Below are positions 57,417-64,000 of a DNA stretch of 64,000 nt, piece by piece (within the stretch, counting starts at the first letter, position 1; the number at the start of each line of letters is the position of its first letter). The position numbers and the translations under genes are program-made. Source of the stretch: Tropicibacter sp. Alg240-R139 (lineage in GTDB: Bacteria > Pseudomonadota > Alphaproteobacteria > Rhodobacterales > Rhodobacteraceae). The notes under the pieces are model-generated. The model was not told where the DNA came from. It made no database searches and saw nothing but the letters and a program-made list of their open reading frames with translations. The stretch lies in NCBI RefSeq assembly GCF_900537075.1, contig NZ_UNRA01000001.1, positions 558,001 through 622,000 of the forward strand. The letters are read 5' to 3'.

Positions 57417-58292
57417 ATGTCTCAGATCATTACCGCTCTTTCCGAAATTTCAGACCGCTACCAAGCGTTGTTCGTCGACCTTTGGGGCTGCGTCCACAAT
57501 GGCGTGACCGCTTATCCCGACGCCGTCGCCGCGCTTCAGCAATATCGGGCGAAAGGCGGAATCGTCGTTCTGGTCACCAACTCTCCCAAACCGCGCGCAG
57601 GTATCGCCAGCCAGTTGGGTCAGTTCAACGTGCCGGATGATGCCTATGACATCATCGCCACCAGCGGCGACAGCGCGCGTTCTGCGATGTTCCGAGGCAC
57701 CGTCGGCAACAGGGTCTATTTCATGGGAGAATGGCAGCGGGACGCCGGGTTCTTTGAGCCACTGCACCTGCTGGAAAATCCGGTCGAAATCGAACGTGTG
57801 CCGCTGCAAGAGGCCGAAGGCGTCGTCTGTTGTGGTCCCTTCGATCCGATGGCCGACCCGGACGTGAACCGTTCCGATTTCCTTTATGCCAAAACCAAGG
57901 GCATGAAACTGCTCTGCGCCAATCCCGACATCGTGGTCGACCGGGGCGAGGTGCGTGAATGGTGTGCAGGTGCCCTGGCACGGCTCTATACCGAGATGGG
58001 GGGCGAAAGCCTCTATTTCGGCAAACCGCACCCGCCGATCTATGATCTAGCGCGGCGTCGACTGACAAGCCTGGGCAAGGACGTCCCTGATTCCGAGATT
58101 CTGGCCATCGGTGACGGTGTCCTGACGGACATTGCAGGCAGCATGGGTGAAGGGATCGATTCCCTTTTCATCTCAGGTGGGCTGGCTGCACAGGAAACAA
58201 AAACTGGCTTCAGCCCGGACGCAGATGCACTAACAGCCTATCTGGACAAGGAAAAATCCAACCCGACCTATACAATCGGGCGTTTGCGCTGA
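57417..58292 (+). CDS. HAD hydrolase, TIGR01459 type
   Basis: This 291-residue phosphatase of the HAD IIA class has motif I as FVDLWGCVHNG (about 19-29; Asp at 21, with the second acidic residue replaced by Trp-Gly), VLVTNSPKPRAG (motif II), LYFGKPHPPIYD (motif III) and ILAIGDGVLTDIAGSMGEGI (motif IV). The family is widespread in alphaproteobacteria. The usual DxD is changed to DLWG, which is typical of this family, so its activity is unclear. Confidence 0.87.
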   Translation: MSQIITALSEISDRYQALFVDLWGCVHNGVTAYPDAVAALQQYRAKGGIVVLVTNSPKPRAGIASQLGQFNVPDDAYDIIATSGDSARSAMFRGTVGNRVYFMGEWQRDAGFFEPLHLLENPVEIERVPLQEAEGVVCCGPFDPMADPDVNRSDFLYAKTKGMKLLCANPDIVVDRGEVREWCAGALARLYTEMGGESLYFGKPHPPIYDLARRRLTSLGKDVPDSEILAIGDGVLTDIAGSMGEGIDSLFISGGLAAQETKTGFSPDADALTAYLDKEKSNPTYTIGRLR

Positions 58293-58394
58293 CGAAAAAA
58301 GGACTTGATTTTCTGCACCTGCAAAGTAATAAAGTTGCCTTATCCAGATGGGGCGTGACGTTTTATTGCTGCGCCGATCAGAAAAGAGGACATC

Positions 58395-58838
58395 ATGTTG
58401 GACAATCTGCCTCGCGGAACGATCTGCATTGAAGACATCGAAATGGGCATGACACGGTACCTGCGCAAAGTGGTGACCGACGAGGACATCGAGATGTTTG
58501 CTCAGGTGTCCACGGACCGGAATCCGGTGCATTTGGACGATGACTATGCTCGCGACACGATCTTTGAGGGCCGAATTGCGCATGGGATGCTGACTGCCGG
58601 CCTGATCTCGGCTGTGATTGGCGAGCAATTACCTGGACACGGCACTGTCTACATGGGCCAGTCGCTTAAGTTTTTGGCTCCGGTCCGTCCTGGTGATATG
58701 GTCTACGCCGAGGTCAAAGTAGTGGATATCGAGATGTCCAAGCGTCGCGTGAAACTGGACTGCCACTGCTCGGTCGACGGCAAAAAGGTGCTGGTTGGTG
58801 AAGCCATGGTACTTGCACCGTCGCGCAAATTCGACTGA
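58395..58838 (+). CDS. MaoC-type hotdog dehydratase
   Basis: This 147-residue hydratase has the MaoC (R)-specific enoyl-hydratase fold. VSTDRNPVHLDDDYARDTIF (about 36-55) carries the catalytic Asp and His, followed by GRIAHGMLTAGLISAVIGEQ. It has GAGGA before its ATG. A role in fatty acid or polyhydroxyalkanoate metabolism is likely, but the substrate is open. Confidence 0.92.
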   Translation: MLDNLPRGTICIEDIEMGMTRYLRKVVTDEDIEMFAQVSTDRNPVHLDDDYARDTIFEGRIAHGMLTAGLISAVIGEQLPGHGTVYMGQSLKFLAPVRPGDMVYAEVKVVDIEMSKRRVKLDCHCSVDGKKVLVGEAMVLAPSRKFD

Positions 58839-58862
58839 TTTCCCCCTAGGACTGTGATGACA

Positions 58863-58890
58863 AGCCGCCCTGACCGGGCGGCTTTTTCTT
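58863..58890 (+). terminator. terminator after the MaoC gene
   Basis: AGCCGCCC (58863-58870) pairs with GGGCGGCT (58876-58883), followed by TTTTTCTTTT. Confidence 0.85.
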
Positions 58891-58924
58891 TTCATAGAAA
58901 TGTTTGACCTTAGAAGCAGGGGAA

Positions 58925-59000
58925 GCTCCCGCCCGTCGGGACATGCATCAAAGATACACGCCCTCCCGTTGGGCCGGGCCGTGCACCCTGCGGGTGCACG
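58925..59000 (-). repeat. REP/MITE-like element, copy C
   Basis: The minus-strand copy has hairpin 1 at 58980-58988/58992-59000 (9 bp, loop TGC), the conserved core as GTTGGGCCGGG (58969-58979), hairpin 2 region GCATCAAAGATAC (58945-58957) and the GCTCCCGCCCGTCGGG tail (58925-58940). A degenerate mirror half, with GATGCG and GAGCTTCCCGC, continues to about 59052. Confidence 0.75.
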
Positions 59001-59110
59001 GTGGTCGCGCCTGGAATGAATGTATCCGTGATGCGTCGAAGTGAGCTTCCCGCACGTCGCGCGTGTCATGTGGTCTTGCACCGGATCGGACATGACGCTA
59101 ACTCAGCCAC

Positions 59111-60043
59111 ATGCGGATCATCCGGGACTTTCAGTTTGTCGAACCAGAGGATCGCGGCGCCTGCGCTGCGATCGGCAATTTCGATGGCGTACATATCGGC
59201 CATCAATCGGTTATCAACCTTGCACGAGAAGTGGCACCAGATGCCCCGCTCGGTGTTTTGACATTCGAACCGCACCCGCGCGAGTTTTTTGCCCCTGCGG
59301 CCCCCCCTTTTCGCCTGATGCGCGCGGTTGCCCGCGCCCACCGGCTTGAGAAATTGGGTGTCGAAAAACTCTATGAGCTGAATTTCAACGTTTCGTTGTC
59401 GAACCTTGCGCCCAAAGAGTTCGCCCGCAATGTCATTGCAGACGGGCTGGGTCTGAGCCACGTGATCGTGGGGGCCGACTTCTGCTTTGGCCAGGGGCGC
59501 AAAGGCACCGCACAAGATCTGCAACGATTTGGCCAAGAAATGGGATTTGGCGTCACCATCGCCCCGCTTCTTGAAAGATCCGAGGATATTGTCTCATCCA
59601 CGGCCATCCGCAAAGCCCTGACCGACGGGCGCCCCCGCGATGCTGCCGATATGCTGGGCCATTGGCATCGCATCGAAGGCGAAGTGATCGGCGGCGAGCA
59701 GCGTGGTCGCGAGTTGGGTTACCCCACTGCGAACATGTCCATCGACGGGCTACACCCGCCCAAGTTCGGTGTTTACGCGGTTCTGGTCGATGTTCTGGAT
59801 GGCCCCCATGCGGGCAGCTATCACGGCGCGGCTTCAGTGGGCACGCGGCCCATGTTCGACGGCGAGTTTCCCAACATCGAAACCTTTCTGTTCGATTTTT
59901 CGGGCGACTTGTATGGGGCGACCCTTTCAGTAGGCCTCGTCGATTATCTGCGACCCGAGTTGAAATTCGACGGGCTGGATGCGTTGATCGCACAGATGGA
60001 CGCTGATTGTGATCAAGCTCGCAGTATCTTGAGCGCCGCATGA
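59111..60043 (+). CDS. ribF: bifunctional riboflavin kinase / FAD synthetase
   Basis: This 310-residue enzyme makes FMN and then FAD. The N-terminal adenylyltransferase part shows AAIGNFDGVHIGHQSVINLA (about 19-38) and LSHVIVGADFCFGQGRKGT (about 116-134). The C-terminal kinase part shows RGRELGYPTANMSI (about 199-212) and ETFLFDFSGDLYG. It overlaps the YcgN gene by four bases. A REP-like element sits just upstream. Confidence 0.95.
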   Translation: MRIIRDFQFVEPEDRGACAAIGNFDGVHIGHQSVINLAREVAPDAPLGVLTFEPHPREFFAPAAPPFRLMRAVARAHRLEKLGVEKLYELNFNVSLSNLAPKEFARNVIADGLGLSHVIVGADFCFGQGRKGTAQDLQRFGQEMGFGVTIAPLLERSEDIVSSTAIRKALTDGRPRDAADMLGHWHRIEGEVIGGEQRGRELGYPTANMSIDGLHPPKFGVYAVLVDVLDGPHAGSYHGAASVGTRPMFDGEFPNIETFLFDFSGDLYGATLSVGLVDYLRPELKFDGLDALIAQMDADCDQARSILSAA

Positions 60044-60510
60044 GAGAACCGATAGATCGCAAAGGGTTGACCAAGCGGTTCTGGGAACGCAAGCCGCTGA
60101 CCAAGCTGTCGAACAAGGAGTGGGAAGCGCTTTGTGACGGGTGTGGCAAATGCTGCCTGAACAAGCTGGAAGACGAAGACAGCGGCGAGGTCGCCCTGAC
60201 CCGTGTTGCCTGCCGTCTGCTGGACGATGAAACCTGCAAATGCACGCAATATACGATCCGCCACCAGTTCGTGCCCGAATGCATCGTCCTGAAGCCCGAA
60301 AACCTTGACACGCACGCCTATTGGATGCCGCAAACCTGCGCCTATCGGCTGCTGTGGCAAGGAAAACCTCTTTACGAGTGGCACCCGTTGATATCAGGTG
60401 ATCCCGACAGCGTGCACAAGGCCGGAGTGTCGGTTCAGGGATGGACCGTATCCGAATTTGAAACGCCCGAGGAGGAGTGGGAAGACCACATTATCGAGGA
60501 ACCGATCTAA
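60040..60510 (+). CDS. YcgN family cysteine-cluster protein
   Basis: This 156-residue protein has a zinc- or iron-binding Cys cluster: CDGCGKCCLNKLED (about 30-43), VACRLLDDETCKCTQY (about 52-67) and ECIVLK with QTCAYRLL. The family is conserved in proteobacteria but has no known function. It overlaps ribF by four bases and the next gene by one, so it belongs to the ribF operon. Confidence 0.9.
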   Translation: MREPIDRKGLTKRFWERKPLTKLSNKEWEALCDGCGKCCLNKLEDEDSGEVALTRVACRLLDDETCKCTQYTIRHQFVPECIVLKPENLDTHAYWMPQTCAYRLLWQGKPLYEWHPLISGDPDSVHKAGVSVQGWTVSEFETPEEEWEDHIIEEPI

Positions 60511-61544
60511 TGTATTTTGCCTCTGACAATTCTGGGCCCGTTCACCCCCAAGTGCTTGAAGCACTGGCGCAGGCGAACGAAGGTTATCAGATGGCTTATG
60601 GCGCTGACACCTTGATGAACGACGTGCGCGACAAAATCCGTGGGTTGTTCGAGGCGCCGGGCGCTGCAGTCTATCTCGTCGCGACGGGTACCGCCGCCAA
60701 TTCATTGGCATTGGCGACACTGTCTGAACCCTGGCAGACGATCTTTTGCTCGCCCGCGGCCCACATCCACGAGGACGAATGTAACGCGCCCGAGTTCTAC
60801 AGCGGTGCAAAGCTAACGCTGGTTCCCGGCAGTGAAAAGATGACGCCCCAGGCGCTACGTCAGAGCATCGCGGGCGAAGAGACACGCGGTGTGCACGGGC
60901 CACAACGAGGGCCGGTGTCGATTACGCAGGTGACCGAGCGCGGCACGATCTATTCGCTCGACGAACTGCGCGCACTCTGCGCCGTCGCCAAGGACTACAA
61001 GCTGCCCGTCCATCTGGACGGCGCACGGTTCACCAATGCCCTGGTGGCACTTGATTGCACACCCGCCGAGATGACGTGGAAAGCAGGCGTAGATGCGGTC
61101 AGTTTCGGTGGCACCAAGAACGGTCTGATGGGCGTTGAAGCGGTAGTGTTCTTTGACGAGAGCAAGGCCTGGGAGTTCGAATTGCGTCGCAAACGCGGGG
61201 CACATCTGTTCTCCAAACACCGGTACTTGTCCGCCCAGATGGATGCTTATCTGAACAACGATCTGTGGCTGACATCGGCCCGGAAAGCCAACACCAATTG
61301 CGCGCGTCTGACCGACGGGCTGCGCGCGGCCGGGGCGAGCTTTCTGCACGAGCCGCAAGCCAACATGATCTTTGCCAGCTTCCCGCGCGCGGTCCACAAA
61401 GCACTGCACAATGCAGGCGCGGTTTACCACCTCTGGGGGGCAACACTAGACGGGGACGACGACGAAGAGATGCTGGCCTGCCGCCTGGTCTGCGACTGGT
61501 CGATTTCAGATGAACACATCGACGCCTTTCTGTCGCTGCTCTGA
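60510..61544 (+). CDS. ltaE: low-specificity L-threonine aldolase
   Basis: This 344-residue PLP enzyme cleaves threonine and related 3-hydroxyamino acids to glycine and an aldehyde. It starts MYFASDNSGPVHPQVLEAL, with YGADTLMNDVRDKI (about 30-43), LPVHLDGARFTNALVAL (about 164-180) and SFGGTKNGLMGVEAVVFF (about 197-214), where the PLP Lys lies in GGTKNG. The ATG overlaps the YcgN stop as TAATG. Confidence 0.93.
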   Translation: MYFASDNSGPVHPQVLEALAQANEGYQMAYGADTLMNDVRDKIRGLFEAPGAAVYLVATGTAANSLALATLSEPWQTIFCSPAAHIHEDECNAPEFYSGAKLTLVPGSEKMTPQALRQSIAGEETRGVHGPQRGPVSITQVTERGTIYSLDELRALCAVAKDYKLPVHLDGARFTNALVALDCTPAEMTWKAGVDAVSFGGTKNGLMGVEAVVFFDESKAWEFELRRKRGAHLFSKHRYLSAQMDAYLNNDLWLTSARKANTNCARLTDGLRAAGASFLHEPQANMIFASFPRAVHKALHNAGAVYHLWGATLDGDDDEEMLACRLVCDWSISDEHIDAFLSLL

Positions 61545-61591
61545 AATTTGCCCTCACGTTCTTTGAGCACTTCAGCCACAAGCGACACCGC

Positions 61592-61674
61592 GCCGCGCAC
61601 AGCGCGGCGCCCGGCCCAACGGAAGGGTTTGCATCTTTGATGCATATCCCGACGGGCGGGAGCGCTCCCGCCCA
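61592..61674 (+). repeat. REP/MITE-like element, copy B
   Basis: Hairpin 1 is 61592-61600/61604-61612 (9 bp, loop ACA), the core CCCGGCCCAAC is 61612-61622, hairpin 2 GCATCTTTGATGC is 61633-61645 and the tail is CCCGACGGGCGGGAGC (61650-61665). The tail continues as a 20-bp palindrome to 61674. It lies between convergent genes. Confidence 0.78.
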
Positions 61675-62475
61675 TCAGTCCCAAAACATCTTAAGATGCT
61701 GTGCCGTCTCTTGGGGGTGCGAAATCGGCAACATGTGCCCGGCCCCCTCGACCATGTGATTGAACGCGGCTGGAATACGCCGTGCAAGGCTATCGTTGAT
61801 CCCACCAATCACGGGCTGCGTTCGACTGCCCCGAAGCAGCAGAACCGGCAGACTCAAACCGCCTAGAACACCTGGCCCCAACAGCCCCGCCCGATCGTCG
61901 AAAAGCGAAGCATCACAGGCAGGAACCACAGGGATGCCTCGGATCATGGCCTCCCGCGTCACCTTGGGCAGCTGAAGCCAGCGTGGGCTGTCGTCTGTGC
62001 TCCACATCCGATTGAATAGCCGGGCTGCCAGTGGCCAGTCGCCAGACTGCATCGCCTCTTGATATGGTTGCGCTATCCGGTTGTGTTCGGCCACAATATC
62101 TGGCGCATCCTGCAAGGCGACGGCGAAAAACACCGGTTCGATCAATGTAAGGCTTCGAACCAGATCAGGGCGCTCCACCGCGACGCGTAAGGCAACAGTG
62201 GCCCCAAAGGAATGGCCTACCACGTCCATTGGTCGCTCCAGAACCGTCAGCGCGGCTTCAACATTGCGGTCCTGAAAGTCACCTAGGCCATCCCAATCGG
62301 CGCTCTTGCCATGAGACAGCATGTCAAAGGCATGGAACGTGGCCTCTTCACTTAACAGTGACGCCAAACGTTTCCACGCCCCCGAATGCGCGATAGTGCA
62401 ATGAATGGCCAAGACATCACGCGCGCCCTTTCCAATAGAACGCACGTGAATCGGTTGTGTAAGGTCGCGCATCAA
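61675..62475 (-). CDS. alpha/beta hydrolase
   Basis: This 266-residue hydrolase has the nucleophile elbow VVGHSFGATVAL (about 84-95, Ser at 88), an early DVLAIHCTIAHSGAW oxyanion region (His and Cys) and the acid/base pair near SRTQPVIGGIND and EGAGHMLPISHP (about 241-252, catalytic His). It overlaps the DsbA-like gene by four bases. The substrate is unknown; an epoxide hydrolase or thioesterase role is possible. Confidence 0.85.
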   Translation of the reverse strand: MMRDLTQPIHVRSIGKGARDVLAIHCTIAHSGAWKRLASLLSEEATFHAFDMLSHGKSADWDGLGDFQDRNVEAALTVLERPMDVVGHSFGATVALRVAVERPDLVRSLTLIEPVFFAVALQDAPDIVAEHNRIAQPYQEAMQSGDWPLAARLFNRMWSTDDSPRWLQLPKVTREAMIRGIPVVPACDASLFDDRAGLLGPGVLGGLSLPVLLLRGSRTQPVIGGINDSLARRIPAAFNHMVEGAGHMLPISHPQETAQHLKMFWD

Positions 62476-63065
62476 CGGCTCAGATGTGTAGCCAGATCCG
62501 ACAGACGGTCTTGCCCCCAGAACCGTTGCCCATCTTCGGTGACATAAAACGGAGAGCCAAAGACGCCCCGCTTGACGGCCTCTTCCAGGTTGGCAGCATA
62601 GGTTTCTGCCCCTACGAGCATACCGCTGTCGGCCAGCGATGGGTCAAACCCGGCCGCAGTCAGGCATTCACGAACCACGACGTCTTCGGCAATATCCTTC
62701 TCTTCCGCCCAGCAGGCGCGCAGGATCAGGCGCACTAGCAGTCCTACGTCGCCTCCACCCGCATCGGCGGCCGCAATGATCGCATACGACGACGGGGCCG
62801 CATTGGTTGGCCAGTGGGCGGGCTTGAGATTGAAATCCATGCCCAGGTTTGCCGACCGACGCAACAGATCCTGTGCCCGGTATTCAATCCGCGCGGGATG
62901 CCGATCCTTGGGCGGTGTGCCCCCGGTGCGGCCAAACAGCGTCATGATATCGACGGGTTTATAAGTGATTGACGCACCATGTCTGGCGGCTATCTGCTCC
63001 AGGCCATCCCCCGCCAGATAGGCATAGGGTGAAAGTGTCGCAAAATAGTAGTCGATTTGGGCCAT
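62472..63065 (-). CDS. 2-hydroxychromene-2-carboxylate isomerase-like (DsbA fold)
   Basis: This 197-residue thioredoxin-fold protein resembles HCCA isomerases of aromatic degradation and kappa-class GSTs. It starts [20 protein letters not shown], where Ser replaces the Cys pair, with [20 protein letters not shown] (about 33-52) and [20 protein letters not shown] (about 166-185). I chose the ATG at 63065 nine bases after GGAG; an ATG at 63071 is also possible. It is co-transcribed with the hydrolase. An aromatic catabolic role is not supported by neighbours. Confidence 0.85.
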   Translation of the reverse strand: MAQIDYYFATLSPYAYLAGDGLEQIAARHGASITYKPVDIMTLFGRTGGTPPKDRHPARIEYRAQDLLRRSANLGMDFNLKPAHWPTNAAPSSYAIIAAADAGGGDVGLLVRLILRACWAEEKDIAEDVVVRECLTAAGFDPSLADSGMLVGAETYAANLEEAVKRGVFGSPFYVTEDGQRFWGQDRLSDLATHLSR

Positions 63066-63171
63066 GTTCATTTTCTCCGCAGCGTTACCTTTGCGGGACG
63101 GTAAGCCCATGCTAAGCGGTGTCAACATCACGAATCTGTCACATAGTCCTTGCTGCCCGGGATCTCTGCCA

Positions 63172-64000
63172 ATGCCGACACTCACCGAACCCAAGCTTAT
63201 CTCTGGGAACGCCAACCTTCCACTTGCCGAAGCCATCTCGCGCCGGATGAGCCTGTACAGAGGTGTAGACCAGGGATTGGTCGATGCCCGCGTCGAACGG
63301 TTCAATGACGGCGAGATTTTCGTCGAGGTGTTCGAGAACGTCCGCGGCGAGGACATGTTCATCATCCAGCCGACCTCGAACCCGGCCAACGACAACCTGA
63401 TGGAACTGCTGATCATCTGCGACGCCCTGCGTCGTTCGTCAGCACAACGCATCACCGCCGTCATCCCCTACTTTGGCTACGCACGACAAGATCGTCGCAC
63501 CAAGGCGCGCACCCCGATTAGCGCCAAGCTGGTCGCAAACATGATGGTCGAAGCAGGCGTCGAGCGGGTTCTGACCATGGACCTGCACGCCGCTCAGATC
63601 CAGGGCTTCTTCGACATTCCTGTCGACAACCTCTATGCCAGCCCGGTCTTTGCCCTGGACGTCAAGAACCAGTTCAAAGGCCGCATGGACGAGCTGATGG
63701 TGGTGTCTCCGGACGTGGGTGGTGTGGCCCGTGCACGTGAGCTTGCCAAGCGCATCAACGCCCCGCTGTCGATCGTGGACAAACGCCGCGAAAAACCCGG
63801 TGAAGTGGCCGAGATGACCGTGATCGGTGATGTCACCGGCAAGACCTGCCTGATCGTGGATGACATGTGCGACACCGCCGGTACGCTCTGCAAGGCAGCT
63901 CAGGTGCTGCTGGATAACGGCGCCAAGGAAGTGCATTCCTACATCACCCACGGCGTCATGAGCGGCCCTGCTGTCGAGCGTGTGACCAATTCGGTGATGA
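63172..64000 (+). CDS. prs: ribose-phosphate pyrophosphokinase (5' part)
   Basis: This reading frame continues past the right edge, so only 276 codons are visible. The enzyme makes PRPP for nucleotide, histidine and tryptophan synthesis. The N-terminus starts [20 protein letters not shown]. It contains [20 protein letters not shown], the ATP-binding [35 protein letters not shown] and the PRPP loop [14 protein letters not shown]. It is divergent from the DsbA-like gene. Confidence 0.97.
   Translation, partial: MPTLTEPKLISGNANLPLAEAISRRMSLYRGVDQGLVDARVERFNDGEIFVEVFENVRGEDMFIIQPTSNPANDNLMELLIICDALRRSSAQRITAVIPYFGYARQDRRTKARTPISAKLVANMMVEAGVERVLTMDLHAAQIQGFFDIPVDNLYASPVFALDVKNQFKGRMDELMVVSPDVGGVARARELAKRINAPLSIVDKRREKPGEVAEMTVIGDVTGKTCLIVDDMCDTAGTLCKAAQVLLDNGAKEVHSYITHGVMSGPAVERVTNSVM

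Overview
The window looks like a chromosomal segment of a marine alphaproteobacterium of the Rhodobacterales (Roseobacter group). Indicators are the GC-rich protein set, a fused sulfate adenylyltransferase/APS kinase, the Hsp20-DUF1150 gene pair, a DUF2161 nuclease-fold protein, a YcgN-type protein beside ribF, and a CIRCE-controlled groES-groEL operon. No rRNA, tRNA or CRISPR array was recognised.

Region 1 (1 to about 9.1 kb) is the right-hand part of a phage-derived element. All its genes are on the minus strand. Reading leftwards from 8.9 kb it has two small AlpA/excisionase-like HTH proteins flanking two short helical proteins, then a RepA-like hexameric helicase/ATPase. A non-coding control region (5656-6243) follows, with GGCCGGAA direct repeats, a dense GGTAGC/GCTACC array inside large inverted repeats, and a sigma70-type promoter. 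Next comes a head module: candidate small terminase, large terminase, portal, a small overlapping gene, scaffold and an SU10-like major capsid protein. The tail genes and any integrase would lie left of the window. A palindrome, CCCCTA-N3-TAGGGG or close variants, recurs six times and only inside this element. The combination suggests a prophage or phage-plasmid that replicates from its own iteron-like origin.

Region 2 (9.2-20.5 kb) is chromosomal: a response regulator with a 53-residue membrane protein, a DUF1501/DUF1800 pair, aspS, a pabB-pabC-like pair, carB, and a 24-residue lipoprotein gene enclosed by two strong terminators. Region 3 (20.5-31.4 kb) has a MarR-regulated RND efflux operon, a KASIII enzyme, arsH with an overlapping unknown gene, thymidine kinase, the proC / tRNA-binding protein / 2-hydroxyacid dehydrogenase operon, and a YbjN protein. 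Region 4 (31.7-42.5 kb) has ubiK, the lgt-methyltransferase-pgeF operon, a 49-residue basic protein, a Hint-domain protein, a divergent Lrp/trxB pair, a low-GC secreted protein with a tiny membrane ORF, a membrane/ferredoxin/adenylate cyclase fusion, and sat-cysC. Region 5 (42.6-55.8 kb) has a GT10 glycosyltransferase and PhzF protein, hsp20-DUF1150, DUF465, purEK, orphan phnM with a lipase, an EamA transporter, a GNAT protein, groESL, a DUF2161 protein, a TraB/GumN protein and the manganese pyrophosphatase. Region 6 (55.8-64 kb) has GFA and GlxA proteins, a HAD hydrolase, a MaoC dehydratase, the ribF-YcgN-threonine aldolase cluster, an alpha/beta hydrolase with a DsbA-like isomerase, and the 5' part of prs.

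A REP/MITE-like element of about 75-95 bp occurs three times (28.7, 58.9 and 61.6 kb). Its first hairpin has completely different but always self-complementary arms in each copy, while the flanking core is conserved. The strongest candidates for new biology are that repeat, the element's origin-like region with its dispersed palindrome, the doubly overlapping small gene in the phage head module, and several tiny uncatalogued proteins.
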